Assembly: GCA_021018995.1 (NCBI GenBank)
Contig: CM037586.1
Location: forward strand, 8,716,328 to 8,780,327
Source: Chloranthus sessilifolius
Taxonomy: Eukaryota > Streptophyta > Magnoliopsida > Chloranthales > Chloranthaceae
Reading direction: 5' to 3'
Length of the DNA: 64,000 nucleotides
The notes under the pieces are model-generated. The model was not told the origin of the DNA. It did no database searches and was given only the letters and a program-made list of their open reading frames with translations. This document shows positions 12,540 to 23,368 of the stretch, one piece after another. The first letter of the stretch is position 1, and every line of letters begins with the position of its first letter. The position numbers and the translations under genes were made by a program.

Positions 12540-13248
12540 CATGGTTGTCAAGGCCACGCTATAGCCTCGCCATGGTGAATGACAATTGGAAACGCCATAT
12601 ATAACCAAATAGTCATGATGGCTAAATAGCGACGCCATAGTATCGCCATGACAGAATAGCATTATGGTGTCGCTATGTACGCTATTTATTATTTTGGATA
12701 ATAATGTATAATACTTATAAGTTATGACATTTTTATAATATATAAATTACAAAAGTTAACTTACAAGTTACAATACCTCAACTTATAAGTTACAAAATCC
12801 TCGACTTTCTCTCTCTCGTCACTGCAACTACCAACACCAGCGTCGATGAAATTTCAGTGTCGGCGACACTACCGTATGTGTACTTAATATTTCATATTTT
12901 GATAATATTCTATATTTGTTGATATTTCATATTTATTTATTTATACTTACCATGTTGCAAATTTGTTGATTTTCCACCTTTGATTTGTGTTTATTGATAT
13001 TTGTTTATTCCCAGAACATGAAATCCTCAATATTAGAATCAAAGTACGATGCTTTAGTAGTTGAATTTGTTTCTTCCTATATTTTTTTTCTTATATAAAA
13101 AATACAAAAAAAATGAACACTACTAATTAATAGATAAAATATATATATTTTTTAAATTACAATAATAAATAGCCTCGCTATAACTTCGCATGCCATGGCA
13201 TAGCGAACCTGTTCACCATGACCTTGCTACACCGCATTAACTACCTTA
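12540..13248 (+). mobile_element. F2 hAT-type MITE, copy A
   Basis: A 709-bp element starting CATGGTTGTCAAGGCC and ending TTAACTACCTTA. A perfect 8-bp duplication ATATTTCG flanks it (12532-12539, 13249-13256). Subterminal regions carry CGCCATGG-type inverted motifs, and the AT-rich interior has no transposase. Same family as 30913-31822. Confidence 0.87.
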
Positions 13249-13285
13249 ATATTTCGTATTTCCTTTATATGGAAAATGGCGTATG

Positions 13286-13354
13286 CATCATAGATACATA
13301 TTGTTTTCTAAGTATCATATTGGATCATGTATCATAAGATGTTGATAACCATGG

Positions 13355-13411
<57 letters not shown>

Positions 13412-13775
13412 TTGGGTATGTCGAGCTAGAAGGCATTGTATAGATCATTTTCATATATATATGTATATATGGAAAATGACATATGCACATGACTTGTATT
13501 GTTGGGATACTCGAGTCACTTGGTGACTCGAGAGAGAGATCTATTCGACAAAAAAAAATTGACCAGATTGAATGGTCGAAATTTCAAACTCATCTATAAA
13601 TCACGTGGTGGAGATCAGAGTTCAAATTTTTTTTTAGGATTAATCTCTACGATGTCACCTTGCTGGCACATGGCACCCAAAACCATAGTTGCTCTGAATT
13701 TTTCAAAACATGGAAGCTAGTATTTGATGCTGATTAGTGTGCAGGTGACTGTCTTGTGAGTTGTCATAATCAAAA
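13286..13775 (+). repeat. Dispersed repeat, unit 2
   Basis: Second copy of the 12035-12518 sequence, including the (TA)n run at 13357-13408 and the AATCACGTGGTGGAGATCAG segment. F2 copy A sits between the two units. Confidence 0.8.
13357..13408. repeat. (TA)n microsatellite, about 52 bp
   Basis: Pure AT dinucleotide run in dispersed repeat unit 2, at the position equivalent to 12107-12171 in unit 1. Confidence 0.95.
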
Positions 13776-13845
13776 TGTTATAGGGATTGCTTGATTTCAA
13801 TCTGAGTTGAAAAGCGAAATGGCATTTAAATTGTTTATATACGAC

Positions 13846-14095
13846 TATAGTATTTTGATGAATTCTATCAAGACAAACTTCTGATTCCCTGAACTACTTC
13901 ATGAAATATAGTATCTAGCACCATATACCACAAAAAATGTGTTTATGATATAAGCTTGAAAAAACCCAGTTATAGTATTTTGATGAATTTTATCAAGACA
14001 AACTTCTGATTCCCTGAACTACTTCATGAAATATAGTGTCTAGCACCATATACTACAGAAAATGTGTTTATGTTATAAGCTTGTAAAATAGAAGC
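13846..14095 (+). repeat. 125-bp tandem duplication
   Basis: Two adjacent units, 13846-13970 and 13971-14095. Each starts TATAGTATTTTGATGAATT and contains CTTCTGATTCCCTGAACTAC and CTAGCACCATATAC. Units differ by only a few substitutions, suggesting a fairly recent duplication. No coding function seen. Confidence 0.88.
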
Positions 14096-14690
14096 TCATT
14101 TATCAGGATTATGATGTGTCATATGATAGAGAAGTTTTCCACGTTCTTTGCCAATTATTCTACGTGGTTCTAATTTATATGTAAATTTTAATGTAGACAT
14201 ACGGCAGTTTTACACCAATAGACTTAAAATGATTTAGGCAAATAGATATAAATTCTGGCAAATTTATGTTGAAGAACACATCTAATCATTTGAAAGAGAA
14301 ACTTAATTTCTTAATCATTAGATGCATTCTTGAAGTCATCTTTTGAGTAATCCAAGTCATTAAAGTCGTAGCTCCTATTGGGAGTTACTGTGGTCCCAAA
14401 AATTTGTCATTAGGGGATTTGAACCATCTGATCAATGCAACTCTAAAAACAGTGGTGCACATTATTTTTGCCTTTGATATTGAAGTACTTTGATTGGTTT
14501 AGGTTCCAATGCTCTGATAATTGTGATTTTTGGACTGTGTGGTACAAGTGATGACCATACATATGAGGTACTTAAAATGATAAAAGACTATACGACACGT
14601 TGTATAGATGTAATCATACACATTAGCTAAAGTATATTATCTCGTTATTAGAAAAGAAAAAAAAGAACAAACTACTGTAGTATATTACGT
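14096..14690. other. Gene-free stretch
   Basis: AT-rich, no repeats or motifs that I can assign. Confidence 0.4.
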
Positions 14691-14698
14691 TTTAAAAA

Positions 14699-15113
14699 GG
14701 GAGCTACAACTTGCGCACGAGATTTGTATCGTGGAACATTGCTTAAAAAGAAAATTTTGATATTTTAGAGATTTGTGCCATGTGGAACACCATCTAAGCC
14801 CTTTGATTTGAAGGCCATGATGTAAAGATCTTTGCTGCCAAAGATTAGCAGGAAGCATGATCTCTACCATCTGATTTGTCTCAGTCAACCATTGAATCAG
14901 CATCGAATCAGATGATGGTCTTTGACTATTGAATCAGATGATAGAGATCACATTTCGTGCTGATCTTTGGCGGAAAGTATCTTTACGTCATGGCCTTCAA
15001 ATCAAAGGGCTTAGATGGTGTTCCACATGGCACGTATCTGAAAAATATCAAGTTTTTCTCTTTAGACAATGTGCCAGTACAATCTCGTGTGCTACAAATC
15101 AGTTGTGGCTCCC
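14699..15113. mobile_element. Fold-back MITE, GGGAGC family, copy 1
   Basis: A 415-bp element with ends GGGAGCTACAACTTG and (inverted) GGGAGCCACAACTGA. Its two halves are complementary over almost 190 bp, for example CTAAGCCCTTTGATTTGAAG on the left against the same sequence inverted on the right. Flanks are TTTAAAAA at 14691-14698 and 15114-15121. Related copies: 25229-25630, 55028-55436 and 55450-56116. Confidence 0.85.
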
Positions 15114-15600
15114 TTTAAAAAACTGACAATTATAAATTAATATTCCATTTTCAAAATTTTCTCTTGTATTATTATGTTTTAGGATGATGATTATCATCAT
15201 TATTTTATCCCATCTATTTGGGATCAGCTTGCGATTCCTCTTTCGTCACTCATTTTTGTTAAAAGCTTAACTCTTTGTAACATTTTTGCGATTCCTCTTT
15301 CTTCACTCCTTTTTTGTGAAGGCTGAACTCTTTGTAACATTGCAATCCTTGCTGCCATTTCTCACTACTTTTCTCGAAGTCTTTATTGGTCTCCTCCTAC
15401 AACCATGTGTTTTGCAATTTTTCACTCCTTCGAATTGGGGAGCTGTTTTAGGTGCCTAAACTATCCCAAACGACATATCTTAATTTTCTCTTTTATTTGG
15501 GTTCAACCCTAATCTTCCTCTTATTTACTCATTTCTAATTTGGGTACCTTCATTTACAATGCAAGATTCTTCCTTCTCAACCCAGGTTTCAGGTGCTTAA
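15114..15600. other. Gene-free stretch
   Basis: AT-rich with a short internal repeat of GCGATTCCTCTTTC (about 15231 and 15288), each followed by a run ending CTCTTTGTAACATT. No gene recognised. Confidence 0.4.
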
Positions 15601-15605
15601 ACCGT

Positions 15606-15849
15606 CAAACGATGGAGATCATTTTTTTCCCAGTCTTCGACACAATAGATCTTGAGGTCATGGGCCTACCATCAACCCGCTAAATTTTGATTACATGTGG
15701 CACACATCCCGAGAAACATGTTTGTTGTATGCCCATGATCATGTTTATTTTGACACTTGGAATCAAAATCTGACAATCTAATGATAGGCCCATGATGTCA
15801 AGATCTAATCTGTCAATGATTGGGACGAAAAACCATCTTCATCGTTTGA
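15606..15849. repeat. Fold-back element, ATCTTGA family, copy 1
   Basis: Inverted arms of about 70 bp. The left arm CAAACGATGGAGATC...ATAGATCTTGAGGTCATGG pairs with the right-end sequence that finishes near CATCGTTTG. The arms are diverged. Same family as 20687-21003 and 22245-22546. Confidence 0.65.
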
Positions 15850-16364
15850 TTCAAAGCAATTTAACTGTTTAAGAACGTGAAAACCCTGGTTGACAAGGAA
15901 GAATCTTGGGTTTTAAATGAAGGTATCCTTCTAATTTTTTCCTTATTAGTCCATGAATCCACTTTAGCATGCACATATCAGCCACTTGTACTATGTCTTC
16001 TTGTCGCTTCTTTTAGCCCAACACTATCCACCATACAGTATTGTAGGCCCTACAACCACTTTATAAAAACACTCCTTTAATTGAAGTTGATTCCACTTGC
16101 CTGTCTCCACTTAGCTCACCCTACATTGATCTCTTATGAGATGCCCGCAAATCACCGTTTGATTGTATATATCTAAAACTGTTATCGCTAAATGGTTTTC
16201 ATTTTCACCAAACATCCGACCAACTGTGTTTGCTAGATTTGGATGCCATATATTTCATCTTTGTTATCCTGATTTTTAGACCCCTTAATTCTAAGGCCTG
16301 TTGGCTAAGTTCCAGCTTATCACTTGTTTTTTCGTCTGACAACTTAGCAACACATATATAGGGC
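15850..16364. other. Gene-free stretch
   Basis: No recognisable gene; the small open frame 15877-16080 shows no family motif. Confidence 0.4.
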
Positions 16365-16365
16365 T

Positions 16366-16902
16366 GTCAATGAGCTGGGCCATGCTTGGCCCTAGATTGG
16401 GCCATTTCGTTTTTCAAAAATATTTTTTTGATATATTTACTTAATTTCTTTATTCATAAACTCAAGTCTAACCAATAACCCTTTTTTTATCTATATTTTT
16501 TTATAGATTGTTTAGTGGTTTAGGTATTATAGTTAGGAATTAGGATTAGGGTTTAGGTATGTAGAGTATTTATATAAATATAAATTAGAATTAAATTTAT
16601 TAGGGGTTTATATAAATATAAAATACAAATTAGACTTAGGGTTAATTACACATTCACATATAGGAATTAGGATTGAGAGGGTAAACATTAAATGCATGGA
16701 GTAAACAAATGCATAAAAAAGAACGAAAACCACAATAGAGAAAAAATTGAAGATAGCAGTGGCACGTGTGTGTGTGTATATACATATATGTATCTGGGCC
16801 GGGCTTAGGTGGGCTACACACCACCCGGTCCGGTCTAAACTGGGCCGTGTTTATAGACTAAAAAACCCGGGTTTTCCCGGGTCGGGTTGACAGCACTATA
16901 CA
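16366..16902. mobile_element. MITE-like element with GGGCTGTCAA ends
   Basis: Left end TAGGGCTGTCAATGAGC and inverted right end TAGTGCTGTCAACCCGAC. GC-rich subterminal blocks (GGGCC repeats) flank an AT-rich interior. It resembles the widespread plant repeats whose ends are rich in GGCC and GGGT. No clear target duplication was found. Confidence 0.55.
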
Positions 16903-17271
16903 TGAACAAATAAAAATAACATGACCTCATCTTGTATTTTTCTATTCAATTCATCGAATAACCAGTGTAAACAAAGAATCAAAGAGACCCTTGATGCAAC
17001 CATCTCTAATAGGGAACTCAACCTTCTCTCCACATGTGGTTTGTATACTATTTACTGCCCCTTCATACACTTCTTTAATAAGTTTAATATATTCATTCAA
17101 AATGCATTCCTCCGCAGTGTCCACCAGATTTATCTGTAGGATAATTAATCACTGTTTTAAAATTTTAAAATGATGTATAGTATAGACTGTACTGAGGAAA
17201 TAGCTGACAATTGAGCAAATTGTGAACAATTAGGCAAAATAACCGGAAAGCGAGAGCCGAGAGGAAATGTA

Positions 17272-17610
17272 GGCTACATTTGGCATAGCTCTTTGTCAGC
17301 TCCCTGCCAGAGCCAGATATACATGCTTTAGCGGGCCCCCCCTCCTCCTTGCTAACTCCCTGCAAAGCAGGATGTACCTGCTCTAGCAGCTATCTCTCTG
17401 CTCTCTGCGAACTCCCTGCCAGAGCAAATAAATCTACTATGGCAAGGAGTGAGCAAGGGAGAAGTGCTGGAGCAGGTAAATCCTACTCTGCAAGGAGTTA
17501 ACGATGAGAAGGGGGACCTGCTAATGCAGGTAGCAGGGAGAGCAAAGAGATTGGGAACTTGCTAAAGCAGTTAAACCCTGCTCTGGCAGGGAGCTATGCC
17601 AAACACGGCC
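17272..17610. mobile_element. Fold-back MITE with GGCTACATTTGGCATAGC ends
   Basis: Left end GGCTACATTTGGCATAGCTC and inverted right end GGCCGTGTTTGGCATAGCTC. The interior repeats the half-sites CTCCCTGCCAGAGC and TGCTAAAGCAGG in both orientations. A related copy lies at 39648-40302. No reliable target duplication seen. Confidence 0.7.
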
Positions 17611-17741
17611 ATAGGCATCCCCCTGAGTTGGGATGCATATTAGGGAGTCTGTGGAGGGTCGGATTTGAAAACAGATTAGGAACTAAAATGTGGGTTTCTT
17701 TACTGATATAACAGTTTCTATTGTCAAAAACAAAACCAGTA

Positions 17742-17894
17742 GTTTAGTACCCAGGTGGATACCTCACTTCTCGTGGAATTAATGTGTAATAATAGAATCA
17801 ACTTCTCTATTGTCAAAAACAAAACCAGTGGTTTAGTACCCAGATGATACCTCACTTCTCGTGGAATTAATGTGTAATAATAGAATCAACTTCA
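17742..17894 (+). repeat. Short tandem duplication
   Basis: The segment TCTATTGTCAAAAACAAAAC through CTCACTTCTCGTGG and TAATAGAATCAACTTC appears twice in succession. Units differ only by small indels. Non-coding. Confidence 0.75.
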
Positions 17895-18194
17895 TTTCTC
17901 ATGACATTAATGCGCGTTTTATAATAGAATCAACTTTGATTGTACATTATAAATGGCCCATTAGGGGTGTATTTAAATTTTACTATTTGTTCATTTATAT
18001 TTCCGTGCAATAAAACCATGGAAATTTTCTATTATGATGTGCATGTTTCATTGAAATTTTACAGGTGTGTTACGACTGGGGTAAAGGTGCAGAAAATCAC
18101 AATCCGGCAACGGCAAAAACTTACATATACCTTCACACGCCTCAGGTCTCTCTGTTATGTAGAAGCATTTAATATATATATATATATATATATA

Positions 18195-18555
18195 GGAAAA
18201 GGGATCCATCCTCCATGGGAGGACGGTCACCGGTCACCGTCCTCCAACCTTCCACGTGGCACCCAAAATATTGTTTCGATGCCACGTGGACCGTGGGTGC
18301 ATTGCTTAGATTATCTTTGAAAAATAAAATTAAGAACTCATCTCCACTGTGTATTTTTTGAACCGTGAAATGTGGACCAATGAAAACCGTCAAACTTTGA
18401 CTTGTGGGTTTAAAGTTTTTTTTCGAATTTTTTTTTTCTTTAATATTGATCTAAACTGTCCACTTGTGCTCCACTTGGCACCCAAAAAGTGTTTTGAGTG
18501 CCACGTGGATCTTGGAGGACGGTCACAGTCCTCCATTGGAGGACCTAACCGGCTC

Positions 18556-18558
<3 letters not shown>
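18195..18558. mobile_element. TIR element with G-box hairpins, inserted in (TA)n
   Basis: A 364-bp element between two TA runs. Ends GGAAAAGGGATCCATCCTCC and (inverted) TGGGAGCCGGTTAGGTCCTCC. It has inverted pairs of CACGTGGCACCCAAAA-type sequence at both sides and GGAGGACGGTCACCG near each end. A right-end fragment recurs at 53799-53863. Because it sits in TA repeats, the target duplication cannot be defined. Confidence 0.65.

Positions 18559-18615
<57 letters not shown>
18559..18615. repeat. (TA)n microsatellite
   Basis: Pure AT run of about 57 bp immediately right of the GGAGGACGG element. Confidence 0.95.
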
Positions 18616-18617
<2 letters not shown>

Positions 18618-18768
18618 AAGCTGCTGTACGCACACTGAGCACAGTTTAAACTGTGTTCATGAATCTCAAGCCATGAAGAGATGATTTGAATGGGCTGTAT
18701 TCCAGTTGATCATTCAAACTGTTTGAGAAAACATTTCCAATTTTGCTCACTAAAAGGTACAGCAAGTT

Positions 18769-18924
18769 CAGGAGACCTGAGTTTGATTCCCCCCTTGAGG
18801 CCACGCTAGGTATTTATATCTCGTGCTGACCTAGATGTGTTAACTTGGGGTACAGATGTTCCCCTGGGATTAGTCGGGTGCTCAGAGGCCCGGACACCCA
18901 GTTTATGAGGAAAAAAAACAAGAA
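18769..18924 (+). mobile_element. SINE S1, 5'-truncated copy
   Basis: A 156-bp retroposed copy with an 11-bp duplication TACAGCAAGTT at 18758-18768 and 18925-18935. It begins CAGGAGACCTGAGTTTG, shows a box-B-like GAGTTTGATTCCCC, ends with GTCGGGTGCTCAGAGGCCCG and GGACACCC, and then has an A-rich tail. The 3' module resembles the conserved end of tRNA-derived plant SINEs. A longer minus-strand copy is at 35338-35592 and a 5' piece at 27198-27325. Confidence 0.82.
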
Positions 18925-19202
18925 TACAGCAAGTTGTTTGTTATGAAATATGTTGTAGATTAGTAATACGGGCATTATCCTATGATAGTTTTGGCTGAAC
19001 TACAGGAAATGCACTGAACCTCAACTCGGTTTGATAGGGCAGGACTGCCAAGGGGCCATGTTGGGTCGTGTCTAAATTTAGATCACCCGACTCTGGTCGA
19101 CCGGCTGGTGCACTGGACCCGACCTTCAAGTTGTCCTGAACATGAAACCAGTTCAAAAACTGGGTCGGACAGTGTGACAACCCAGATCAACATACCACAA
19201 TA

Positions 19203-19420
19203 TTGTCTGGTTATGGGCTTAGGTCCCCGGCTCCCTGCCCCAGTTTTGTTTATGGCATGGGCTTAAGTCCCCTCCCAAAATCCGTCATCCTTGTATCAGA
19301 GCGTACAATGGAAGATATTGTCCGGTTCTGGGCTTAAGTCCCCTCCCCGGTTTTGTTCCTGGCATGGGCTCAAGTCTCCACCCAGAACGCGTCATGACAT
19401 GTAGCGTCCGCAATCACATA
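19203..19420 (+). repeat. About 115-bp tandem duplication
   Basis: Two copies of the unit ATATTGTCYGGTT...GGGCTTAAGTCCCCTCC...GGCATGGGCT..., starting near 19201 and 19315. Followed by an ACCAATGTGGGACTA motif at about 19423. Non-coding. Confidence 0.7.
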
Positions 19421-19499
19421 TAACCAATGTGGGACTATTACAGGCAGGTTGGGTAACAGGCCAACCCAAGTAACAGCCATGTTTTATAATCCTACTTAA

Positions 19500-20090
19500 T
19501 CAAGTATTTGTTGATCATAAATAATTTCCCATGCTGACACATATTTGTAATGTTTGGTGATCAGGAATCCGAGGTGAAAGGGAAGCCACGAATTGGAACT
19601 GGTAAAAAGTAGAGCAACCTGTTTATGGTTTTTTTTCGGCCATGGAAGTCTGTCCTTTGTAAATTGATGTTTTCTTTTTCTTAAATCTCATACGGAGGAA
19701 ACATGGCAGTTTTTAGTAGGATGTACTTTTCAGGTGGAAGTGAGTTTCAGTTTGTTGGTGTTATGAAATCAAGGGTTAGATTGCAGTCATTTGTGTAAAT
19801 TGTTTACTTAGAAATTTGTTTTTAGGATCAATGGAAAATATCTCCTCTTTTGCCTAGAATGAGCCCTGGGCCCCTAACCGTCCCACTTGTAGGCCCCTTG
19901 TCACAGGTGTTTGGGCAATCCAAGCCATAAAAACGAGAGCTTATGTTGATGTACCGTGGGTCCGAACACGCCGATTGGAATGTCTGACGGCCTGATTTAT
20001 GTGTTCTAATATGAATGGTTGTGCTTATTTTTTTTGACAGGTGGTATTTTAGTGTATTGATCGGATGGTTCTGCTCCTCTGATGGGTATG
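19500..20090. other. Gene-free stretch
   Basis: No gene or repeat that I can assign. Confidence 0.4.
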
Positions 20091-20127
20091 ATTTTTTAGT
20101 TGACGCGTGACTGAGGAGAGCGAGGTG

Positions 20128-20218
20128 GACTCATTACGCCATATGACGCATGAGTCCGCAGTCAATATGCGGACTCATTACGCCATATGATGTATGAGTC
20201 GGCAGTCAATATGCACCA
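20128..20218 (+). repeat. 49-bp near-perfect tandem repeat
   Basis: The block GGACTCATTACGCCATATGA...ATGAGTC.GCAGTCAATATGC occurs twice in a row, with units near 20128 and 20172. Each unit is itself partly palindromic. No coding function seen. Confidence 0.75.
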
Positions 20219-20686
20219 CGTCTTCACGATGTTCGTCGAGCATTCCTAATCATTCCATATGATATGCTGCTGCAGTAAATTGCATCAATCCAAATGTCAC
20301 CCTGATCAGATGTTGTTGAACATCTGATTGAAAAAACATATCTGGGATGTTAAAGCAAAATGTCGGCAATGGCTGACCTAGGGTTCCAAAGTGAATTTAA
20401 CAAACGGGCAGAACCGTCTGATGAGTGTTGTTCAGAGATAATTACTGGATAGTGATCTGCAACAAATATGTTGCAACATCCTATCATTAGTTTTGAGTGC
20501 CCGCCTTTCCGGCCATTGCAAATGGGACGGTCATGATATCGGTCCTCTGATGGAGATCTTGCAAATGGACAGCTAACTTTTATCACAAACCATAATTTGG
20601 ACGGCTATCATTGTCTGATAGGTGTGACTGTGGGAGCAGCTGTCGTTAATAGGGATCATGATCCCAACTGCATTGACATCTGTTGA

Positions 20687-21003
20687 AAACCATTGATTGC
20701 TTTGGATCAGATGTCGGAGATTGTTTTTCATTCCAATCTTTCACATAATGGATCTTGTGTCCATGGGTGCACCATCATATGGTTAGTTTTTTGTTTGACG
20801 TGGCACACATCCCAAAAAGTAATCTGAAAATCATGTGGCACACATCATGTTCAAACATTATTTTCAGGTCACTTATTGGGATGTTTGCCACAAATAAAAA
20901 TCTGACCTGTATGATAAGTATGCCCATGGTCTCAAGATCAATTATGTAGAAGATTGGGATGAAGGCAATATCTCCATGCTTGATTCAAAGCAATCAATGG
21001 TTT
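20687..21003. repeat. Fold-back element, ATCTTGA family, copy 2
   Basis: Arms of about 85 bp. The left arm starts AACCATTGATTGCTTTG and contains TTCCAATCTTTCACATAATG; the right end reads CAAAGCAATCAATGGTTT. No transposase inside. Confidence 0.78.
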
Positions 21004-21092
21004 CCGGTGTAGATGCTCTCAGTAGTTCATTGTGCTAATAGAGATACCCTTTAATAAGGGAAGTAGTTCGTTTTAGTTGTTCGACACGGGTG

Positions 21093-21394
21093 GTTTCTAT
21101 ATTTCCGGTATGTACCGTTCAAGTCGTATCAACCAATACATTAAAAATGTATCAATCTGGTATAATAATTATTTTTATTTTTATTTTTTCCGTTCTGGAG
21201 TCAGATTTTCGTTTTGAAGCTACAAATGTCTTAAATTTTATATGAAATTATTGTCCGATACGGATGAGATGATATATTCCTATATTAGACAATAATTTAT
21301 CTTTATTTTGGGGTACCCTATGAAGATTGTATTTATCGTATTTGACACCCCTGAACCGATACGTATCGATTTCGTCTGAAATTTTGACCCGTGA
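21093..21394. repeat. Diverged GATAC-rich repeat related to F1
   Basis: Left edge CACGGGTGG and right edge TTTTGACCCGTG recall F1 termini, and CCGATACGTATCG at about 21356 is the F1 palindrome. The interior differs and the flanks do not match, so it is an old or recombined relative. Confidence 0.5.
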
Positions 21395-21487
21395 TTTATT
21401 TCACTGACCAAATAAATATATGGGATATCAAGGTACACTTGATTTTGCAGGACTTAATTTGGCATATATAGTGTAGGTTGGGGTAAT

Positions 21488-21819
21488 TAGGGGTGTATTC
21501 AGTTCTGTTTGGTCGATTTTGGACCAAAATCATAAATCAAATTGGTCTTAATCGGTTTTTAGATTTTCAAATCAAACTAAACCGTCCAACTCTTAAACCA
21601 AGCCAACCTGATTCAATTCAGTTTGGTTCAGTTTGGTTCGGTCGGTTTCGATTTTCCTATAAGTTCTACTTGCACATCAAAAATTTTTGAACTTCTCAAC
21701 CGATTTTTCTATAAGTTCTATTTTACTGCTTTAGGATTTAGGAATAGGCTAAAGATAAGGATAGGGTTTCATATAAAAATATGCATTTTGCTTAAATGCC
21801 CTTTAAAATTAATCAAAAT

Positions 21820-21862
<43 letters not shown>

Positions 21863-22028
21863 CACTCGGTTCGGTTCTGTTTGGTTTCGGCTTGAAACCA
21901 AAACTAAACCAAACTTTTTTGTTTTCCTTTTTTTCAAACCAAACCCAAACCGATACCCGTCCAAACCGGACTAAACCTGGTGGTTTGGTTCGGTTTGATC
22001 GGTTCGGTCCAAAAAATTCACAGCCCTA
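21488..22028. mobile_element. F4 hAT-type MITE (TAGGGGTGTATTC family), copy 1
   Basis: A 541-bp element from TAGGGGTGTATTCAG to CACAGCCCTA with a perfect 8-bp duplication GGGGTAAT at 21480-21487 and 22029-22036. The interior is rich in CGGTTYGGTTT, read in opposite orientation at the two ends, and holds a (TA)n at 21823-21857. A second copy is 53501-54015. Confidence 0.9.
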
Positions 22029-22244
22029 GGGGTAATGGTCAGGTCAACCAGATTTGCAGTATGGAAGAGTAGAATCTTTGACTTCCATAATTTTCCTTTA
22101 TGGGATGACGTATGGTCAATATTCTCCTTTATCCATTGGTTGTAAAACTGGTTGAATACGATATTGGTTTAACCAGTTGGACAAGATTATTGCCCGTGCT
22201 ATTCCCACCCTTTTAATGGTAAGTATTATAATTTTTCCCGGATG

Positions 22245-22546
22245 AAAATTATTGATTGATTTGAATTAGACAAAAGGAGATTTTTTTTTATTCCAATCTT
22301 TCTCAGGATAGATCTTAAGATCATGATGCGCTTACTAGACCGTCAGTTATTGATTCCACATGGCATATCCCCTTAAAAGTGAAGGTCGACTCCTTTGCCC
22401 ATGATCTAGGTTAGTTTTGGTGATATGTGTCATGTAAAATCAACATCTGACGTCTGACTGGCTCACCATGATCTTAAGATCTATCATGAGGAAGATTGGA
22501 ATAAACAAAAATCTACATCGTCTAATTCAAATTAATCAATGGTTTT
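22245..22546. repeat. Fold-back element, ATCTTGA family, copy 3
   Basis: Arms of about 75 bp: ATTGATTGATTTGAATTAGAC at the left mirrors GTCTAATTCAAATTAATCAAT at the right, and both carry TAGATCTTAAGATCATG. The best preserved of the three copies. Confidence 0.82.
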
Positions 22547-22582
22547 CGTTCGTAAAAAACCTGTGTGGTACTCACTATTAAA

Positions 22583-22775
22583 CGGGTGAGAATACCGATA
22601 CATATCAACCTCTTTTTTTTTAAACAAGAAAGAATAAGAAAAAGAAAATCTACGTCTCGGTTTCAGCCTAGACGTATCGGCCGATATGGCCCCGTATCGG
22701 CCGATACGATATCCGATACCCGAGTTGGGATACCGATACGTATCGATATCGGCCGATTTTTTATACCTTGAGTAT
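22583..22775. repeat. GATAC/CGGCCGATA palindrome-rich repeat
   Basis: Contains CGTATCGGCCGATACG, CCGATACGTATCGATATCGG and related self-complementary blocks. Similar in vocabulary to F1 but with different termini (GGTGAGAATACCG and an inverted GGTATAAAAAATCGG). No target duplication recognised. Confidence 0.5.
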
Positions 22776-22789
22776 ATGTAGTGTGCCAT

Positions 22790-23220
22790 AAAGTGGCCAC
22801 ATTTTTAGAGGCTCCTAGTCTTTGTTCCTGGTCTGGATGCTGAGCATATATAAGCAATGATCCATATTTATGGTCGTAATCTCAACCATTTAGAAGATCC
22901 AAGGGCCTAAGTTCACCAACATTTGCTTCACTTGGTCTACATCTTCGATCAATCACAATGATCAGACTTTGGAGTCCATATTGGCACGTCCCAACCAAAG
23001 AATCACTTCTAAGACAGGATTGAAACCATCTATTTGTGCGCTTTAATATTGACCATTAAAGAAAGGGCATGACTCTTCAAACTATCATTTAAGTGTTTAA
23101 ATGATCTCACATCATTAATAATTTATGGGTTATTTATATCGTGGAAGTGTTAGATCATATGTTTAAATGACAATGAGCCCAAAAATCACACTTTTTGAGA
23201 AATTTGAATCATCTAATTTA
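22790..23220. other. Gene-free stretch
   Basis: No gene recognised and no repeat apparent. Confidence 0.4.
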
Positions 23221-23368
23221 TGCACTATAATATTAATTGTTGTTCTAAGTTTTTAGTGGCTAATACTAGAGATTATCAATTGGATTGTTATATGTGCACT
23301 ATAATACTAATTGTTGTTCTAAGATTTTACTGGCTAATACTAGAGATTATCAATTGCATTGTTATAAG
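23221..23368 (+). repeat. 74-bp tandem duplication
   Basis: Units 23221-23294 and 23295-23368. Each begins TGCACTATAATA and carries TAATTGTTGTTCTAAG and GGCTAATACTAGAGATTATC. Only a few differences separate them. Confidence 0.88.

Noticed and set aside
17272..17610. Target duplication for the GGCTACATTTGG MITE
   Set aside because: Neither 3-, 8- nor 9-bp flanks match, so the superfamily was left open.
18349..18684. Open frames rich in YIYIYI
   Set aside because: They are translations of (TA)n microsatellites; similar frames at 34844-35047 and 48654-48872 were dropped for the same reason.
21093..21394. Sixth full F1 copy
   Set aside because: Terminal CACGGGT/ACCCGTG and one palindrome match, but flanks differ (TTGTTCGA, ATTTATTT) and the interior is not F1.
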